Below, piece by piece: positions 25,332-34,225 of a stretch of DNA of 64,000 nt. Under the pieces are notes generated by a model. It saw nothing but the letters and a program-made list of their open reading frames with translations, was not told the origin of the DNA and did not search any database. Numbering within the stretch: position 1 is the stretch's first letter; each line of letters begins with the position of its first letter. The stretch comes from Paracandidimonas soli. Its GTDB lineage: Bacteria > Pseudomonadota > Gammaproteobacteria > Burkholderiales > Burkholderiaceae_B. The stretch lies in assembly GCF_004342005.1 (NCBI RefSeq), contig NZ_SMBX01000008.1, positions 1-64,000 on the forward strand, written 5' to 3'. The translations under genes and the position numbers were made by a program.

Positions 25332-26333
25332 TTAGTTAGGCGCAGCGCCGGATTTTTCGACCAGCTCGGCCCAGCGGGGGATTTCCACAGCCATATGGGC
25401 AGCCAGTTCATCGGGGCCGCCGGCCACGATCTGCATGCCCAGCGTTTCCGTGAACTGCTTGCGCACTTCAGGCAGCTCCAGCACTTTCTTGATCTCGCTG
25501 TGCAGACGCTCCACGATCGGACGCGGCGTACCCTTGGGGGCGTACACGGCTTGCCAGGATGCCATCGAGAAATCCTTGATGCCTGCTTCCATCATGGTGG
25601 GCAGTTCGGGCGCCGGACCGATGCGTTCCGGCGTGGTGACGGCCAGCAGCTTCAGCCTGCCGTCCTTCACAAACGGCAGCGCGGCAGTGATCTGGTCGAA
25701 CATGAATGTCACGTTGCCTGCCGCGACGTCGGTCATGGCGGGCGGCGTGCCGCGGTATGGGACGTGCGTCAGGGGGATGTCGATCAGGTCTGCAAACAGC
25801 TCGCCAGCCAGGTGCGTTGAAGTGCCCGAACCGGACGAAGCAAACGTACGACGATCAGGTTCGCGCTTCAGGTATTCCACCAGATCCTGTACGGAATTGA
25901 TGCCGAGGTTGGGATTGACCATCAGCACGTTGGGCAGCGTGGCGACCAGCGTGACGGGCTCGAAATCCTTGACGGGATCGTAGGACAGGTCCTTGTACAG
26001 GCTGGCGTTGATGGCATGAGTGCTGATGGTGCCGCCGAACAGGGTGTAGCCATCGGGCTTGGCGCGTGCGACGTAGCTGGCGCCGACAGCACCGGCGGCG
26101 CCAGGCTTGTTCTCCACGACGAACGATTGGCCGAGCGCGGTGGACAGGTGCTGGCTGAGGGTACGGCCGACGACGTCGGTGGAGCCGCCCGGCGTAAAGG
26201 GAACGACGTAGTTGACAGGGCGCTCGGGCCATTTGCTGTAGTCTTCCTGCGCGGCAGCCGGGGCGGCCAGGAGTGTCGTTCCGAGCGCCAGCGCTGTACA
26301 TAGCTGGCGGCGAGTCGCGAGTATTGCGGTCAT
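25332..26333 (-). CDS. Bug/TctC-family substrate-binding protein
   Basis: A 333-residue periplasmic binding protein. The signal peptide is ATRRQLCTALALGTTLLAAP (to about residue 28), then WPERPVNYVVPFTPGGSTDVVG, GAAGAVGASYVARAKPDGYT and HVPYRGTPPAMTDVAAGN, which are Bug-family features. A GGAGAAG Shine-Dalgarno precedes ATG 26333. It lies between the dehydratase and the GntR regulator, and its promoter carries the shared palindrome at 26385-26398, so it probably delivers the sugar acid used by the dehydratase. No TctAB partner is close by. Confidence 0.93.
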   Translation of the reverse strand: MTAILATRRQLCTALALGTTLLAAPAAAQEDYSKWPERPVNYVVPFTPGGSTDVVGRTLSQHLSTALGQSFVVENKPGAAGAVGASYVARAKPDGYTLFGGTISTHAINASLYKDLSYDPVKDFEPVTLVATLPNVLMVNPNLGINSVQDLVEYLKREPDRRTFASSGSGTSTHLAGELFADLIDIPLTHVPYRGTPPAMTDVAAGNVTFMFDQITAALPFVKDGRLKLLAVTTPERIGPAPELPTMMEAGIKDFSMASWQAVYAPKGTPRPIVERLHSEIKKVLELPEVRKQFTETLGMQIVAGGPDELAAHMAVEIPRWAELVEKSGAAPN

Positions 26334-26384
26334 GGGTCTTCTCCTTGTGGTGACTGAGACAAGTCAGTTGCTCTTATTGAGTCA

Positions 26385-26398
26385 ACTAATATATTAGT
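26385..26398. promoter_or_regulatory. Second copy of the ACTAATATATTAGT operator
   Basis: The same perfect palindrome as at 23204-23217, inside a 24-base identical block (26384-26407). It sits in the divergent region between the Bug gene (start 26333) and the GntR gene (start 26523). Occupancy would therefore affect both, allowing autoregulation. Confidence 0.8.
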
Positions 26399-26522
26399 AT
26401 ATTTTCGAGAATAGTGCATGAGGGAAAGGCCGGGACGGTAAATTTGCCGGAAGCCTATCCCGTGCTTGAGGCGATGCGCTATCATCATCGGTTGCTTCCG
26501 TTGGAATGACATAATTATCAAT

Positions 26523-27206
26523 ATGCCTCAAACAACCACGCTGGACCGCATGCGTCCAGTCGCCCAGCAGCTGTACGAGACACTGCGGCAACGGATTCTG
26601 TCGATGGAACTGCCGCCGGGCATGCACTTGTCGCGCAGCGAGCTTGCGCAGCAGCACGGCGTCAGCCAGACGCCCGTACGCGATGCGCTGATGCGCCTCC
26701 AGGCGGAGGACCTAGTCGAAGTCTTCCCCCAGGCTGCCACGCAGGTCAGCAAGATCCGCCTGTCGCACGCCCGCCGGACGCATTTCCTGCGCCGATCGAT
26801 CGAGCTGGAGCTGGTGCGGGAGCTAAGCCTGTCGCCGGATCCGTCCCTGGTGGCGCGACTGAAGGCGTCGCTGGTGCTGCAGTCGGGGCTTCTGGAAGCC
26901 AATGACCAGGCGGGTTTTGTCAAGGCCGACCAGTCGTTCCACCATGAGTTCTACCAGGCGGCAGGGCAGGAAGACCTCTGGCGCCTGATACATAGCCGCA
27001 GTGGACACATCGACAGGCTGCGGCGCCTGCACGTGCCGACGGAAGGCAAGATGCAGCGTATCCTGGAAGATCACAAAAAGATCGTCGAAGGCATTGCCAA
27101 AGGCGATCCGGAGCAGGCATGCAACGCGTTGCGCGAGCACCTGTCGGGTACTTTGCAACATGTCGCCGAGATCCGGAAAATGTACCCGCAGTCTTTTGTC
27201 GATTGA
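26523..27206 (+). CDS. GntR-family (FCD) transcriptional regulator
   Basis: A 227-residue regulator. The winged helix is at about residues 15-80 (QQLYETLRQRILSMELPPGMHLSRSELAQQHGVSQTPVRDALMRLQAEDLV) and the FCD domain follows, with the metal-site histidines expected in DQSFHHEFYQAAGQ, ILEDHKKIVEGI and ALREHLSGTLQH. The start at 26523 is taken because the helix-turn-helix begins soon after; no strong Shine-Dalgarno is visible. The adjacent duplicated palindrome makes this the probable repressor of the dehydratase and Bug genes. Confidence 0.92.
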   Translation: MPQTTTLDRMRPVAQQLYETLRQRILSMELPPGMHLSRSELAQQHGVSQTPVRDALMRLQAEDLVEVFPQAATQVSKIRLSHARRTHFLRRSIELELVRELSLSPDPSLVARLKASLVLQSGLLEANDQAGFVKADQSFHHEFYQAAGQEDLWRLIHSRSGHIDRLRRLHVPTEGKMQRILEDHKKIVEGIAKGDPEQACNALREHLSGTLQHVAEIRKMYPQSFVD

Positions 27207-27284
27207 GGCCGAGAGAGGCGGAAGTCTCGAAGCGGCTGCAGGCTTGCGTTTGCGTGCAGGATCGATTGCACGGAATGTGCGTGT

Positions 27285-27989
27285 TTATGCTGCAGTCGTT
27301 CGCGTATAGGCCTCATGACCGTTGCGCCGCAGCTCGCAGGCCGGACACTCTCCGCAGCCATAGCCCCACGAGTGCAGATGGGTACGGTCGCCCAGGTAGC
27401 AAGTGTGCGTTTCGGCGCGGATCAGGTCTATCAGCGGCTGGCCGCCGAGCTGCTCCGCGAGCTTCCAGGTCTGCGCCTTGTCCAGCCACATGAGCGGAGT
27501 CTCCACTACCATCGGCGCATCCAGGCCCAGGCTCATCGCTACTTGCAGCGCCTTCAGCGTGTTGTCCCGGCAATCCGGGTAGCCCGAATAGTCGGTCTCG
27601 CACATGCCGCCCACCAGCGCCGTCAGCCCGCGCCGGTAGGCGACCGCCGATGCGTATGTGAAAAACAGCAGGTTGCGCGCCGGCACGAAGGTGGAAGGCA
27701 GGCCGGACTTTTCGAAGACGATCTCCTGTTCCTGCGTGAGCGCCGTGTCGCTGATTTGCCCGAGCGAGGCCAGGTCGAGGATATGGTCCGCGCCCAGCCG
27801 CGCCGCCCAGGATGGGAATTTTGCCCTGATCTGGCCCAGCACGACCTTGCGGCATTCGAGCTCTACCGAATGCCGTTGACCGTAGTCGAAACTGATTGTC
27901 TCCACGTGCGAGTATCGATCCAGTGCCCAGGCCAGGCAGGTGGTGGAATCCTGTCCGCCGGAGAACAGGACCAGTGCCTTGCGTTCCAT
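27285..27989 (-). CDS. queC: 7-cyano-7-deazaguanine synthase QueC
   Basis: A 234-residue ATP-dependent enzyme converting 7-carboxy-7-deazaguanine to preQ0 for queuosine synthesis. The PP-loop is [18 protein letters not shown] at the N-terminus; [20 protein letters not shown] and [15 protein letters not shown] are conserved. Zinc cysteines are in HTCYLG and [13 protein letters not shown] near the C-terminus. Start 27989 has GGGAA upstream; ATG 28001 (four codons more) is possible. A hairpin GATGGCGC/GCGCCATC at 28010-28035 sits just ahead of the ribosome site on the transcript. Other queuosine genes are not in view. Confidence 0.96.
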   Translation of the reverse strand: MERKALVLFSGGQDSTTCLAWALDRYSHVETISFDYGQRHSVELECRKVVLGQIRAKFPSWAARLGADHILDLASLGQISDTALTQEQEIVFEKSGLPSTFVPARNLLFFTYASAVAYRRGLTALVGGMCETDYSGYPDCRDNTLKALQVAMSLGLDAPMVVETPLMWLDKAQTWKLAEQLGGQPLIDLIRAETHTCYLGDRTHLHSWGYGCGECPACELRRNGHEAYTRTTAA

Positions 27990-28228
27990 GATTTTTCCCA
28001 TTTTTGAGAGATGGCGCTGCTTGAGCGGCGCCATCCTGAAAGGAGAAGAGTGAAACAGGGAAGGTGTTTGCTTGTCAATGCCGAGTGTGATGCGTACGTG
28101 TTGCTTAAGCATGTCGCCGGGGCCTGGCGGTGTGCGAATATTGCATCGATTGAAATCGCAGCAAGGATGGTTTGCGCTACAATTTCGATGTTTTCTTTTC
28201 GGGTTGGCGCTTGCTTCCGAAAGTCCAT

Positions 28229-28302
28229 GCGGGTGTAGTTCAATGGTAGAACGGCGGCTTCCCAAGCCTCAAGCGTGGGTTCGATTCCCATCACCCGCTC
28301 CA
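28229..28302 (+). tRNA. tRNA-Gly (anticodon CCC)
   Basis: A 74-base cloverleaf with acceptor GCGGGTG/CACCCGC, D-arm GTTC/GAAC, anticodon loop TTCCCAA (CCC) and T-arm GTTCGATTC, with encoded CCA at the end. The anticodon stem GCGGC/GCCTC has one mismatch (C28 against U42), which is unusual but tolerable. Confidence 0.93.
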
Positions 28303-28498
28303 CTTCGACGTTCCATGCTGTTCTGCGGCTCGGCTCTACCCCATTATCGGGGGACGGGCATTCATTACACTCGGTTAATCACACCGTTCCAACCGCACTG
28401 AGCCAAGACGCGCAAGCGGTAATTCTCAAAGTTCCTGATGATTCGCAAATGCTAGACTTCTGCTGTCCAGAGACGAAACTACGGCAGGAGATTGCACG

Positions 28499-29893
28499 AT
28501 GACAGAAAGCAGCGAAACCTTGAGGGAACCGGATGGTCGCTTTCCCAAAGGTATTGTCAAAGGCGTTGCGATAATGGCCATTGCGGCCTTGCTGTCGGTT
28601 TGGCTCTATGTAGCGTTGCCATACGAAGACAGCGCCAACAAAGGTCTTGCGCTGCTGCTGTTCATCGCAATCCTCTGGCTCACCGAAGCGATACACATCA
28701 CGGTCACGGCTTTGCTGATTCCCGTGGTCGCGCTGGCCATCGGTATTCCCGACCTGACAACCCAAAAAGCCTTCGAAACATTTGCCGATCCGATCATTTT
28801 CCTGTTCTTCGGGGGATTTGCGCTAGCCACGGCGCTGCATGTCCAAAAGCTGGACAGGAAAATCGCCATGAGGCTGATCTCCCTGTCCGGCTCCAATCTG
28901 GCTATTGCCACTCTGGCCATATTCGGAGTGACGGCTTTTCTCTCCATGTGGATCAGCAACACGGCTACGGCCGCCATGATGCTTCCGCTGGCGCTGGGCA
29001 TGCTGACCCAGATGGACAAGGAAAAGGATCGCAACACTTTCGTGTTCATCCTGCTGGGTATCGCGTATTCGGCCAGTATCGGCGGTCTGGGCACGTTGGT
29101 AGGATCGCCGCCCAATGCCATCGCTGCGCGCGCGTTGGACATGGACTTCGCGGGCTGGATGAAGATCGGGCTGCCGATGGTGCTGGTGCTGCTGCCACTG
29201 ATGCTGCTGGCCATGTTCATTGTGTTGCGCCCTAATTTGAACCGGAAAATCGAGGTGGAGATCGAGGATATTCCGTGGACGCCGCTGCGGATAACAGCCA
29301 TGCTGATTTTTGCCGGTACGGCATTGGCCTGGATTTTCAGCGTGAAGATCGCATCGCTGCTGGATATTACGGCGCCCGATAGCTGGATTGCGGTCGCTGC
29401 AGCGATTGCGGTGGTGGTTTCGGGGGCAGCAAACTGGAGGCAGGTTTCCGACAATACGGAATGGGGCGTGCTGTTCCTGTTTGGAGGTGGATTGACGCTG
29501 AGCTCGCTGCTGCAAAGCTCGGGCGCTTCGCTGGTCCTTGGCCAGCAGGTGGCCCAGACCTTTGGCGGCGCTCATCCGTTCATTGTGATATTGGTTGTAG
29601 CGATTTTCATCAATGTGCTGACCGAGTTCACCAGCAATACGGCGTCCGCGGCGCTGCTGGTGCCGGTGTTCGCAGCCATCGCGACAGAAATGGGCATGCC
29701 GGTGCAAGTGATGGTGCTGGTTATTGGCATCGGTGCTTCGTGCGCGTTCATGCTGCCGGTCGCCACGCCGCCGAATGCGATCGTATTCGGAACCGGGTTC
29801 ATCAAGCAGCGCGAAATGATTTCCGTGGGCGCCGTCCTCAATGTGTTTTGCATAGCCCTGATCACGCTCTGGGCGTACTTCTTTCTGATGTAG
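28499..29893 (+). CDS. DASS/SLC13-family anion:sodium symporter
   Basis: A 464-residue inner-membrane transporter with about eleven helices. It has two SNT signatures, SNTATAAMMLPLALGM and SNTASAALLVPVFAAIA, that form the Na+/carboxylate site in VcINDY-type proteins, plus SIGGLGTLVGSPPNAIAA and GASCAFMLPVATPPNAIVFG. Members import dicarboxylates, citrate or sulfate with sodium. Monocistronic, between tRNA-Gly and an intergenic hairpin; no regulator is adjacent, so the substrate is not predicted. Confidence 0.92.
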   Translation: MTESSETLREPDGRFPKGIVKGVAIMAIAALLSVWLYVALPYEDSANKGLALLLFIAILWLTEAIHITVTALLIPVVALAIGIPDLTTQKAFETFADPIIFLFFGGFALATALHVQKLDRKIAMRLISLSGSNLAIATLAIFGVTAFLSMWISNTATAAMMLPLALGMLTQMDKEKDRNTFVFILLGIAYSASIGGLGTLVGSPPNAIAARALDMDFAGWMKIGLPMVLVLLPLMLLAMFIVLRPNLNRKIEVEIEDIPWTPLRITAMLIFAGTALAWIFSVKIASLLDITAPDSWIAVAAAIAVVVSGAANWRQVSDNTEWGVLFLFGGGLTLSSLLQSSGASLVLGQQVAQTFGGAHPFIVILVVAIFINVLTEFTSNTASAALLVPVFAAIATEMGMPVQVMVLVIGIGASCAFMLPVATPPNAIVFGTGFIKQREMISVGAVLNVFCIALITLWAYFFLM

Positions 29894-29916
29894 CAGGTCG
29901 GGGCTGCGGGAGCCAT

Positions 29917-29944
29917 GCGGCAACCTGGCTGCGCAGGTTGCCGC
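29917..29944 (+). terminator. Strong hairpin after the DASS transporter gene
   Basis: GCGGCAACCT and AGGTTGCCGC form a ten-base perfect stem around an eight-base loop, 23 bases after the stop codon. There is no T-run, so it may rather stabilise the 3' end. The remaining stretch to about 30284 holds no gene that I can support. Confidence 0.6.
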
Positions 29945-30284
29945 TCCAGCGCTTCTGCTTGCATGATGCCGCCGCCCGCCAAGCCTGGGTTTGTCTTCCG
30001 TTCATAACCCTGTCCAGGCTCGGGGGCGTGAGCGCGCCCCGATCGAGTGCAAACGCACCGCTTTCGTGTGCCGTCATGGACGCTGTGTCTCTCTCATTGC
30101 CAACAGTGCGATGTTTCTCAAGAGGCATGAAAACTCCTGATTCCATAGATATTTCAAGAACATAGATTCACAATTAAAGGCAAATGGCGTCTTCTGCCAG
30201 GTCCTGGCACGCGGATTGCTTCTGTCAGGTCATAGCTTGATATGACAAGTTATGCCGACAGACGCTTCCATGAGGATGACCACT

Positions 30285-31283
30285 ATGCTCCGCCGTCTTT
30301 TTTCACTGTTGTTGCTTTCATCCGCCGCGCTTGCCAGCGCAGCCTGGTCACAGCCGCGCGACTTGCGCATCGGCTTTCAGACCGCCGAGGTCAATGTCCT
30401 GCTCAGCTACGCCACCCGGAACGGCCTGTTCGAGCAGCAGGGCCTGAATGTGACGCTGGTGCCGTTTCCCGCCGGGCCGGCCATGCTTCCCGCCCTGGCC
30501 TCGCGCGAGATCGACATGGGCTGGATGGGCGAGTTTCCCTCCGTTACCGGCTACGCCAACGGCATCGAGCTCGAGGTGCTGATGATGGAGCGCCTGGACT
30601 TCACCAATATCCGGCTGGTCGCCAGCCCTTCGGCCGGCGCGACGCTGCAGGACCTCAAGGGCAAGCGCATTGGCGCGACGGTGGGCTCTTCCAGCCACTA
30701 CCATTTGCTGCAGGCCCTGCAGCAGGCCGGGCTGTCGCAGTCGGACGTGACAGTCGTGAACCTGAGCCCGGCAAATATGCCGGCGGCCTATAGCGCGGGC
30801 CAGATCGATGCGGCCATGACCTGGGAGCCCAATATCGGCGCCATCGAAAAAGAAGGCGGCAAGGTTCTGGCCACGACCCGGTCGCTGGGGATGATCACCG
30901 GCGGTGTGTGGGTGATGCAGAAGTCGCTGGCCGCGGAACGGCGCGAGACGCTGCTGGCTTTCTTGCGCGCCTGGCGGCAGGCGCAGGTGGACTATGCCGC
31001 CGACCCGGCGAAAGTGCGGGCGGCCGAGGCGAGCCGTCTGGGCATGTCGCCCGGGGACTTCGATGCGCTTGTCGTCAGGCAAAGCGTCAGCCATCCCACG
31101 CTGGAAGAGCAACTGACCGCCGATTTCATGGGCGAACCGGGCAAGGAGCTGGATTCACGGCTGATGAAGCACCTGCAAGGCATCGGCGACTTCCTGGCGG
31201 GCCAGAAGCGTATCGAGGCGCTGCCTTCCGATTGGCGCGGCCTGTTCAATACCTCGCCCATCGTCGAAGTGCTTGGCCGCTGA
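30285..31283 (+). CDS. ABC transporter substrate-binding protein, NMT1/SsuA-TauA type
   Basis: A 332-residue exported protein. The signal peptide MLRRLFSLLLLSSAALASAAWSQ is followed by the class fold: DLRIGFQTAEVNVLLSYATRNGLFEQQGLNVTLVPF, GWMGEFPSVTGY, LKGKRIGATVGSSSHYHLLQAL and AAMTWEPNIGAIEKEGGKVL. These match binding proteins for sulfonates, nitriles, pyrimidines or taurine. ATG 30285 is preferred because GAGGA is well spaced from it; 30252, 30270 and 30276 are in-frame alternatives. First gene of the operon with M20 peptidase, ABC ATPase and permease, regulator, amidase and TSUP exporter. Confidence 0.88.
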   Translation: MLRRLFSLLLLSSAALASAAWSQPRDLRIGFQTAEVNVLLSYATRNGLFEQQGLNVTLVPFPAGPAMLPALASREIDMGWMGEFPSVTGYANGIELEVLMMERLDFTNIRLVASPSAGATLQDLKGKRIGATVGSSSHYHLLQALQQAGLSQSDVTVVNLSPANMPAAYSAGQIDAAMTWEPNIGAIEKEGGKVLATTRSLGMITGGVWVMQKSLAAERRETLLAFLRAWRQAQVDYAADPAKVRAAEASRLGMSPGDFDALVVRQSVSHPTLEEQLTADFMGEPGKELDSRLMKHLQGIGDFLAGQKRIEALPSDWRGLFNTSPIVEVLGR

Positions 31284-31331
31284 GACCAGGCGTTTCCCGA
31301 CCTTATTTCCCTTCCTCTCCGAGACATCATC

Positions 31332-32630
31332 ATGCAGAAAACGCAAGACACCCTGGCTGCGCTGGCGCAGTCGATCACCGACGCCATCACCTATGAGAAG
31401 TGGCTGGCATTGACACGCGAACTGGTCGTTGCAGGCCAGCCCGATTCCGAGAACCCGCTGGACCCCGACATGCCGTCGGGCTCTGAGGCCGGCATTGCCG
31501 AATGCGTCGCCGGCAAGCTGCGCGCGATGGGTCTCGAGGTGTCGATGCACGCCAAGGTTCCGGGCCGGCCGAACGTCATCGGTACATGGAAAGGGCGGGG
31601 CGATGGTCCCGTCCTGATCATCAACGATCACCTCGATGTCTATCCGGCCGGCGATCCGGCAGGCTGGACCATGACGGATGGCGATCCCTACAATCCGACG
31701 CTGGTCCACGACAAGCTCTACGCGCGGGGCACTTCCGACACGCGCGGCAATCTGGCGTGCACGCTGCTTGCCGTCGAGGCATTGAAGGCGGCGGGAGTCG
31801 AGTTCGACGGTACCTTGCATTGCGTCTATACCGTGGACGAGGAAAAGCATGGACCTAATGGCGCGATCTACCTGCTGGACGAGCTGGGACTGCGCGCCGA
31901 CTACGAAATCACGGCCGAGCCGACTTCCTGGACCGAGGCGGACGGAGCATGGGGCATCGGCATCGCGGTGGCGCACGCCGGCAACTGCCTGGTGGAGGTG
32001 AAAACCGAAGGCACCAAGTCCCATTTGTGGCGCCCCGATACCGGCGTGAATGCGATCAGCAAAATGGCCGGCCTGCTGGAATCCCTGCAGCATATGGAGT
32101 TTCGTCATGAGGCGCCGCGTTACATGGGCGGCACTCCGCCCATGGTAAGCCCGACGCGCATACGCGCCGGCGAGCCCAGGGAAATGCAGTTCACGCCTTC
32201 GGAATGTAAGGTGGTGCTGGCTGTCGTCGGTCTGTTGCCGGGAATGACGATGGAGTCGGTACTGGAGGATCTCCGGGCTCGCATCGATTTCGTGGCCGCG
32301 AGCGATCCCGAACTCAAGGCGAGCGTGCGGCAGGTGCCCGGTTCGCTGTTCGTGCCGGCGACGCTGGAAGTGCCCGAATCGAGCGAGCCAGTGGCGTCGC
32401 TGACCGAGGCGTACCGCCAGGTGCTGGGAGATGCGCCGCGCTTCTATCGCAAGAACGCTTATTGCGACACGATCCGTTTTTCTCACGCGGGCATTCCATC
32501 GGTGACCTTCGGTCCGGGAGAGGACGGCTGGCCGCCGGTCAACGAGTACATCCACACGGTCAAGGCGGTGCCATCGGCCCAGGTGCTTGCCCTGGCGATG
32601 GCGCGCCTGTTGGGGGAGTCCCGACTATGA
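31332..32630 (+). CDS. M20-family metallo-deacylase (ArgE/DapE-like)
   Basis: A 432-residue di-zinc amidohydrolase. Metal ligands fit the family: His and Asp in LIINDHLDVYPAGDPAG, Asp in LYARGTSDTRGNLA, the catalytic Glu-Glu in VDEEKHGPNGAIY, a carboxylate in ITAEPTSW, and a final His in IRFSHAGIPSVTFGPGE. A dimerisation lid domain lies between. Such enzymes cleave N-acyl or N-carbamoyl amino acids and related amides. Start 31332 follows a leader with TTCCTCTCCGAGA, a poor Shine-Dalgarno. The stop overlaps the ABC ATPase start (ATGA). Confidence 0.88.
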   Translation: MQKTQDTLAALAQSITDAITYEKWLALTRELVVAGQPDSENPLDPDMPSGSEAGIAECVAGKLRAMGLEVSMHAKVPGRPNVIGTWKGRGDGPVLIINDHLDVYPAGDPAGWTMTDGDPYNPTLVHDKLYARGTSDTRGNLACTLLAVEALKAAGVEFDGTLHCVYTVDEEKHGPNGAIYLLDELGLRADYEITAEPTSWTEADGAWGIGIAVAHAGNCLVEVKTEGTKSHLWRPDTGVNAISKMAGLLESLQHMEFRHEAPRYMGGTPPMVSPTRIRAGEPREMQFTPSECKVVLAVVGLLPGMTMESVLEDLRARIDFVAASDPELKASVRQVPGSLFVPATLEVPESSEPVASLTEAYRQVLGDAPRFYRKNAYCDTIRFSHAGIPSVTFGPGEDGWPPVNEYIHTVKAVPSAQVLALAMARLLGESRL

Positions 32631-33439
32631 TTCTCGCCGAGACACCTGCCGCCACGTCCGCAGGGCGGCGGCCACAGAGGCTGGCCAGGCCGGCGCTGCG
32701 CTTCGATAGCGTGGGCCTGAGCTATGACGGCAGGCCTGTCCTTGCGGACATCAGCTTCTCGATGCAAAGAGGCGAGCTGATCTCTGTCCTGGGGCCCTCG
32801 GGCTGCGGCAAGACCACCATGCTTAATATCGCGGCCGGCTTCCTGCGGCCCACCTCCGGCGTCGCCCTGGTCAATGACCGGGAGATCGTGGGACCGGGCC
32901 CGGACCGGGGCGTGGTGTTTCAATCCTACGCGCTGTTCGACTGGATGACGGTGGCCCAGAACATCATATTCAGCCTGACGTGCGCTGGCCGCCCAGAGGC
33001 CGAACGGCGCGAGACGGCCAGCCGGATGGCCGAGCTGGTGGGCCTGGCGGGTTTCGAGTCCGCCTATCCGTATCAGTTGTCCGGGGGCATGCGCCAGCGG
33101 TGCGGGTTGGCGCGGGTCCTGGCGGCCAACCCTAGCGTGATGCTGATGGACGAACCTTTTGCGGCGGTTGACGTGCAAACCCGCGAGACCCTGCAGGAGG
33201 AAATCCTGAGGATCCGGCGGCAAACCCAGTGCAGCGTTATGTTCATCACGCACAGCATCGACGAAGCGGTATTCCTGAGCGATCGGGTCTTTCTCATGCG
33301 CAAGGGGCAATTGGGCCGGTTCGACGAGTTCCGCATCGATCTGCCCGAACCCAGGGAGTCGGCGGAGAACCGGCTGCATCCCTCCTATCTCGCTGTGCGC
33401 GAGGAAATCTATCGCGCCATGCGGGAAGACGGACATTAA
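32627..33439 (+). CDS. ABC transporter ATP-binding protein, SsuB/TauB type
   Basis: A 270-residue cytoplasmic ATPase. Walker A is GPSGCGKTTML, Q-loop VVFQSYALFDWMT, signature LSGGMRQRCGLARVLA, Walker B VMLMDEPFAAVD, H-loop MFITHSIDEA. Sequence pattern and length match the NitD/SsuB/TauB group that energises uptake of sulfonates, nitrate or pyrimidine-like compounds. About 25 extra polar residues precede the domain (MILAETPAATSAGRRPQRLA). Start 32627 overlaps the M20 stop codon; the permease follows 15 bases later. Confidence 0.95.
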   Translation: MILAETPAATSAGRRPQRLARPALRFDSVGLSYDGRPVLADISFSMQRGELISVLGPSGCGKTTMLNIAAGFLRPTSGVALVNDREIVGPGPDRGVVFQSYALFDWMTVAQNIIFSLTCAGRPEAERRETASRMAELVGLAGFESAYPYQLSGGMRQRCGLARVLAANPSVMLMDEPFAAVDVQTRETLQEEILRIRRQTQCSVMFITHSIDEAVFLSDRVFLMRKGQLGRFDEFRIDLPEPRESAENRLHPSYLAVREEIYRAMREDGH

Positions 33440-33454
33440 CCGGAGCATACGTCG

Positions 33455-34225
33455 ATGAAAAAGAAAAGCTACATCACCCTGGCGATCCTCTCGCCGCTCG
33501 TCCTGCTCGGATTATGGATCGCTGTGTCGCATTCCGGCCTGGTCAGGCCCGTCATCCTGCCATCGCCGCAGGCCGTGCTGTCCAGCCTTGCGTCCATGGC
33601 GCTGCAGGGCTACTCGGGCGTCAGCCTGTCGGAGCATGTATTGGCCAGCCTGACACGCGTGGGCGTGGCCTTTGCCGGCGGGTCGGCGCTGGGAGTGGCG
33701 GTAGGCCTGCTGCGCGCGCGTTCGTCGGCTGCGGACGCCTTGTTGCTGGTGCCGGGAGAAATGCTCAGGCCGATTCCTCCGCTGGGCCTGATTCCGTTGT
33801 TCATTCTTTGGTTCGGCATTGGCGAGACTTCCAAGATTCTTCTGATCGGCTTGTCCGTATTCCTGATCATGATGGTCAATAGCCAGTCCGGCGCCCGCAG
33901 TGTTCCCGCCGATCTGCTGCGCGCGGCGCAGACGTGCGGAGCCAGCCGCATGCAGATCTTTCGCCATGTCGTCCTGCCCGCGGCCCTGCCGCAGATCATG
34001 ACCGGATTGCGCGTCGCGCTCGGCATGGCGCTCTCCATATTGGTCGCCTCGGAGCTGCTGGGCGGAGACAGGGGGTTGGGTTTCGTTGTGCTGGATGCGG
34101 CCAACTTCTTCCGCACCACTTATGTATTCGCGGGCGTCATCCTGATCGGCGCCATCGGACTGGTCAGCGACCGGCTCATTGCCTGGCTGGCCCGCCGCAT
34201 CGTGCATTGGGAGGGCCGCCGATGA
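33455..34225 (+). CDS. ABC transporter permease, SsuC/TauC type
   Basis: A 256-residue inner-membrane permease with six predicted helices. The EAA cytoplasmic loop is visible as DLLRAAQTCGASRMQIFRHVVLPAALPQIMTGLRVALGMAL. PIPPLGLIPLFILWFGIGETSKI is characteristic of the SsuC/TauC/NitC group. It partners the ATPase just upstream and the binding protein at 30285. Its stop overlaps the start of the following regulator (ATGA at 34222-34225). Confidence 0.95.
   Translation: MKKKSYITLAILSPLVLLGLWIAVSHSGLVRPVILPSPQAVLSSLASMALQGYSGVSLSEHVLASLTRVGVAFAGGSALGVAVGLLRARSSAADALLLVPGEMLRPIPPLGLIPLFILWFGIGETSKILLIGLSVFLIMMVNSQSGARSVPADLLRAAQTCGASRMQIFRHVVLPAALPQIMTGLRVALGMALSILVASELLGGDRGLGFVVLDAANFFRTTYVFAGVILIGAIGLVSDRLIAWLARRIVHWEGRR

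Noticed and set aside
27990-28228. Possible preQ1 riboswitch upstream of queC
   Set aside because: A hairpin GATGGCGC/GCGCCATC is present next to the start, but the preQ1-I core (C-rich loop and A-rich tail pairing) is not seen; not enough to call.
29894-30284. Searched for a gene between the DASS transporter and the ABC binding protein
   Set aside because: Only short frames without ribosome sites or domains; apart from the hairpin at 29917-29944 nothing is supported.
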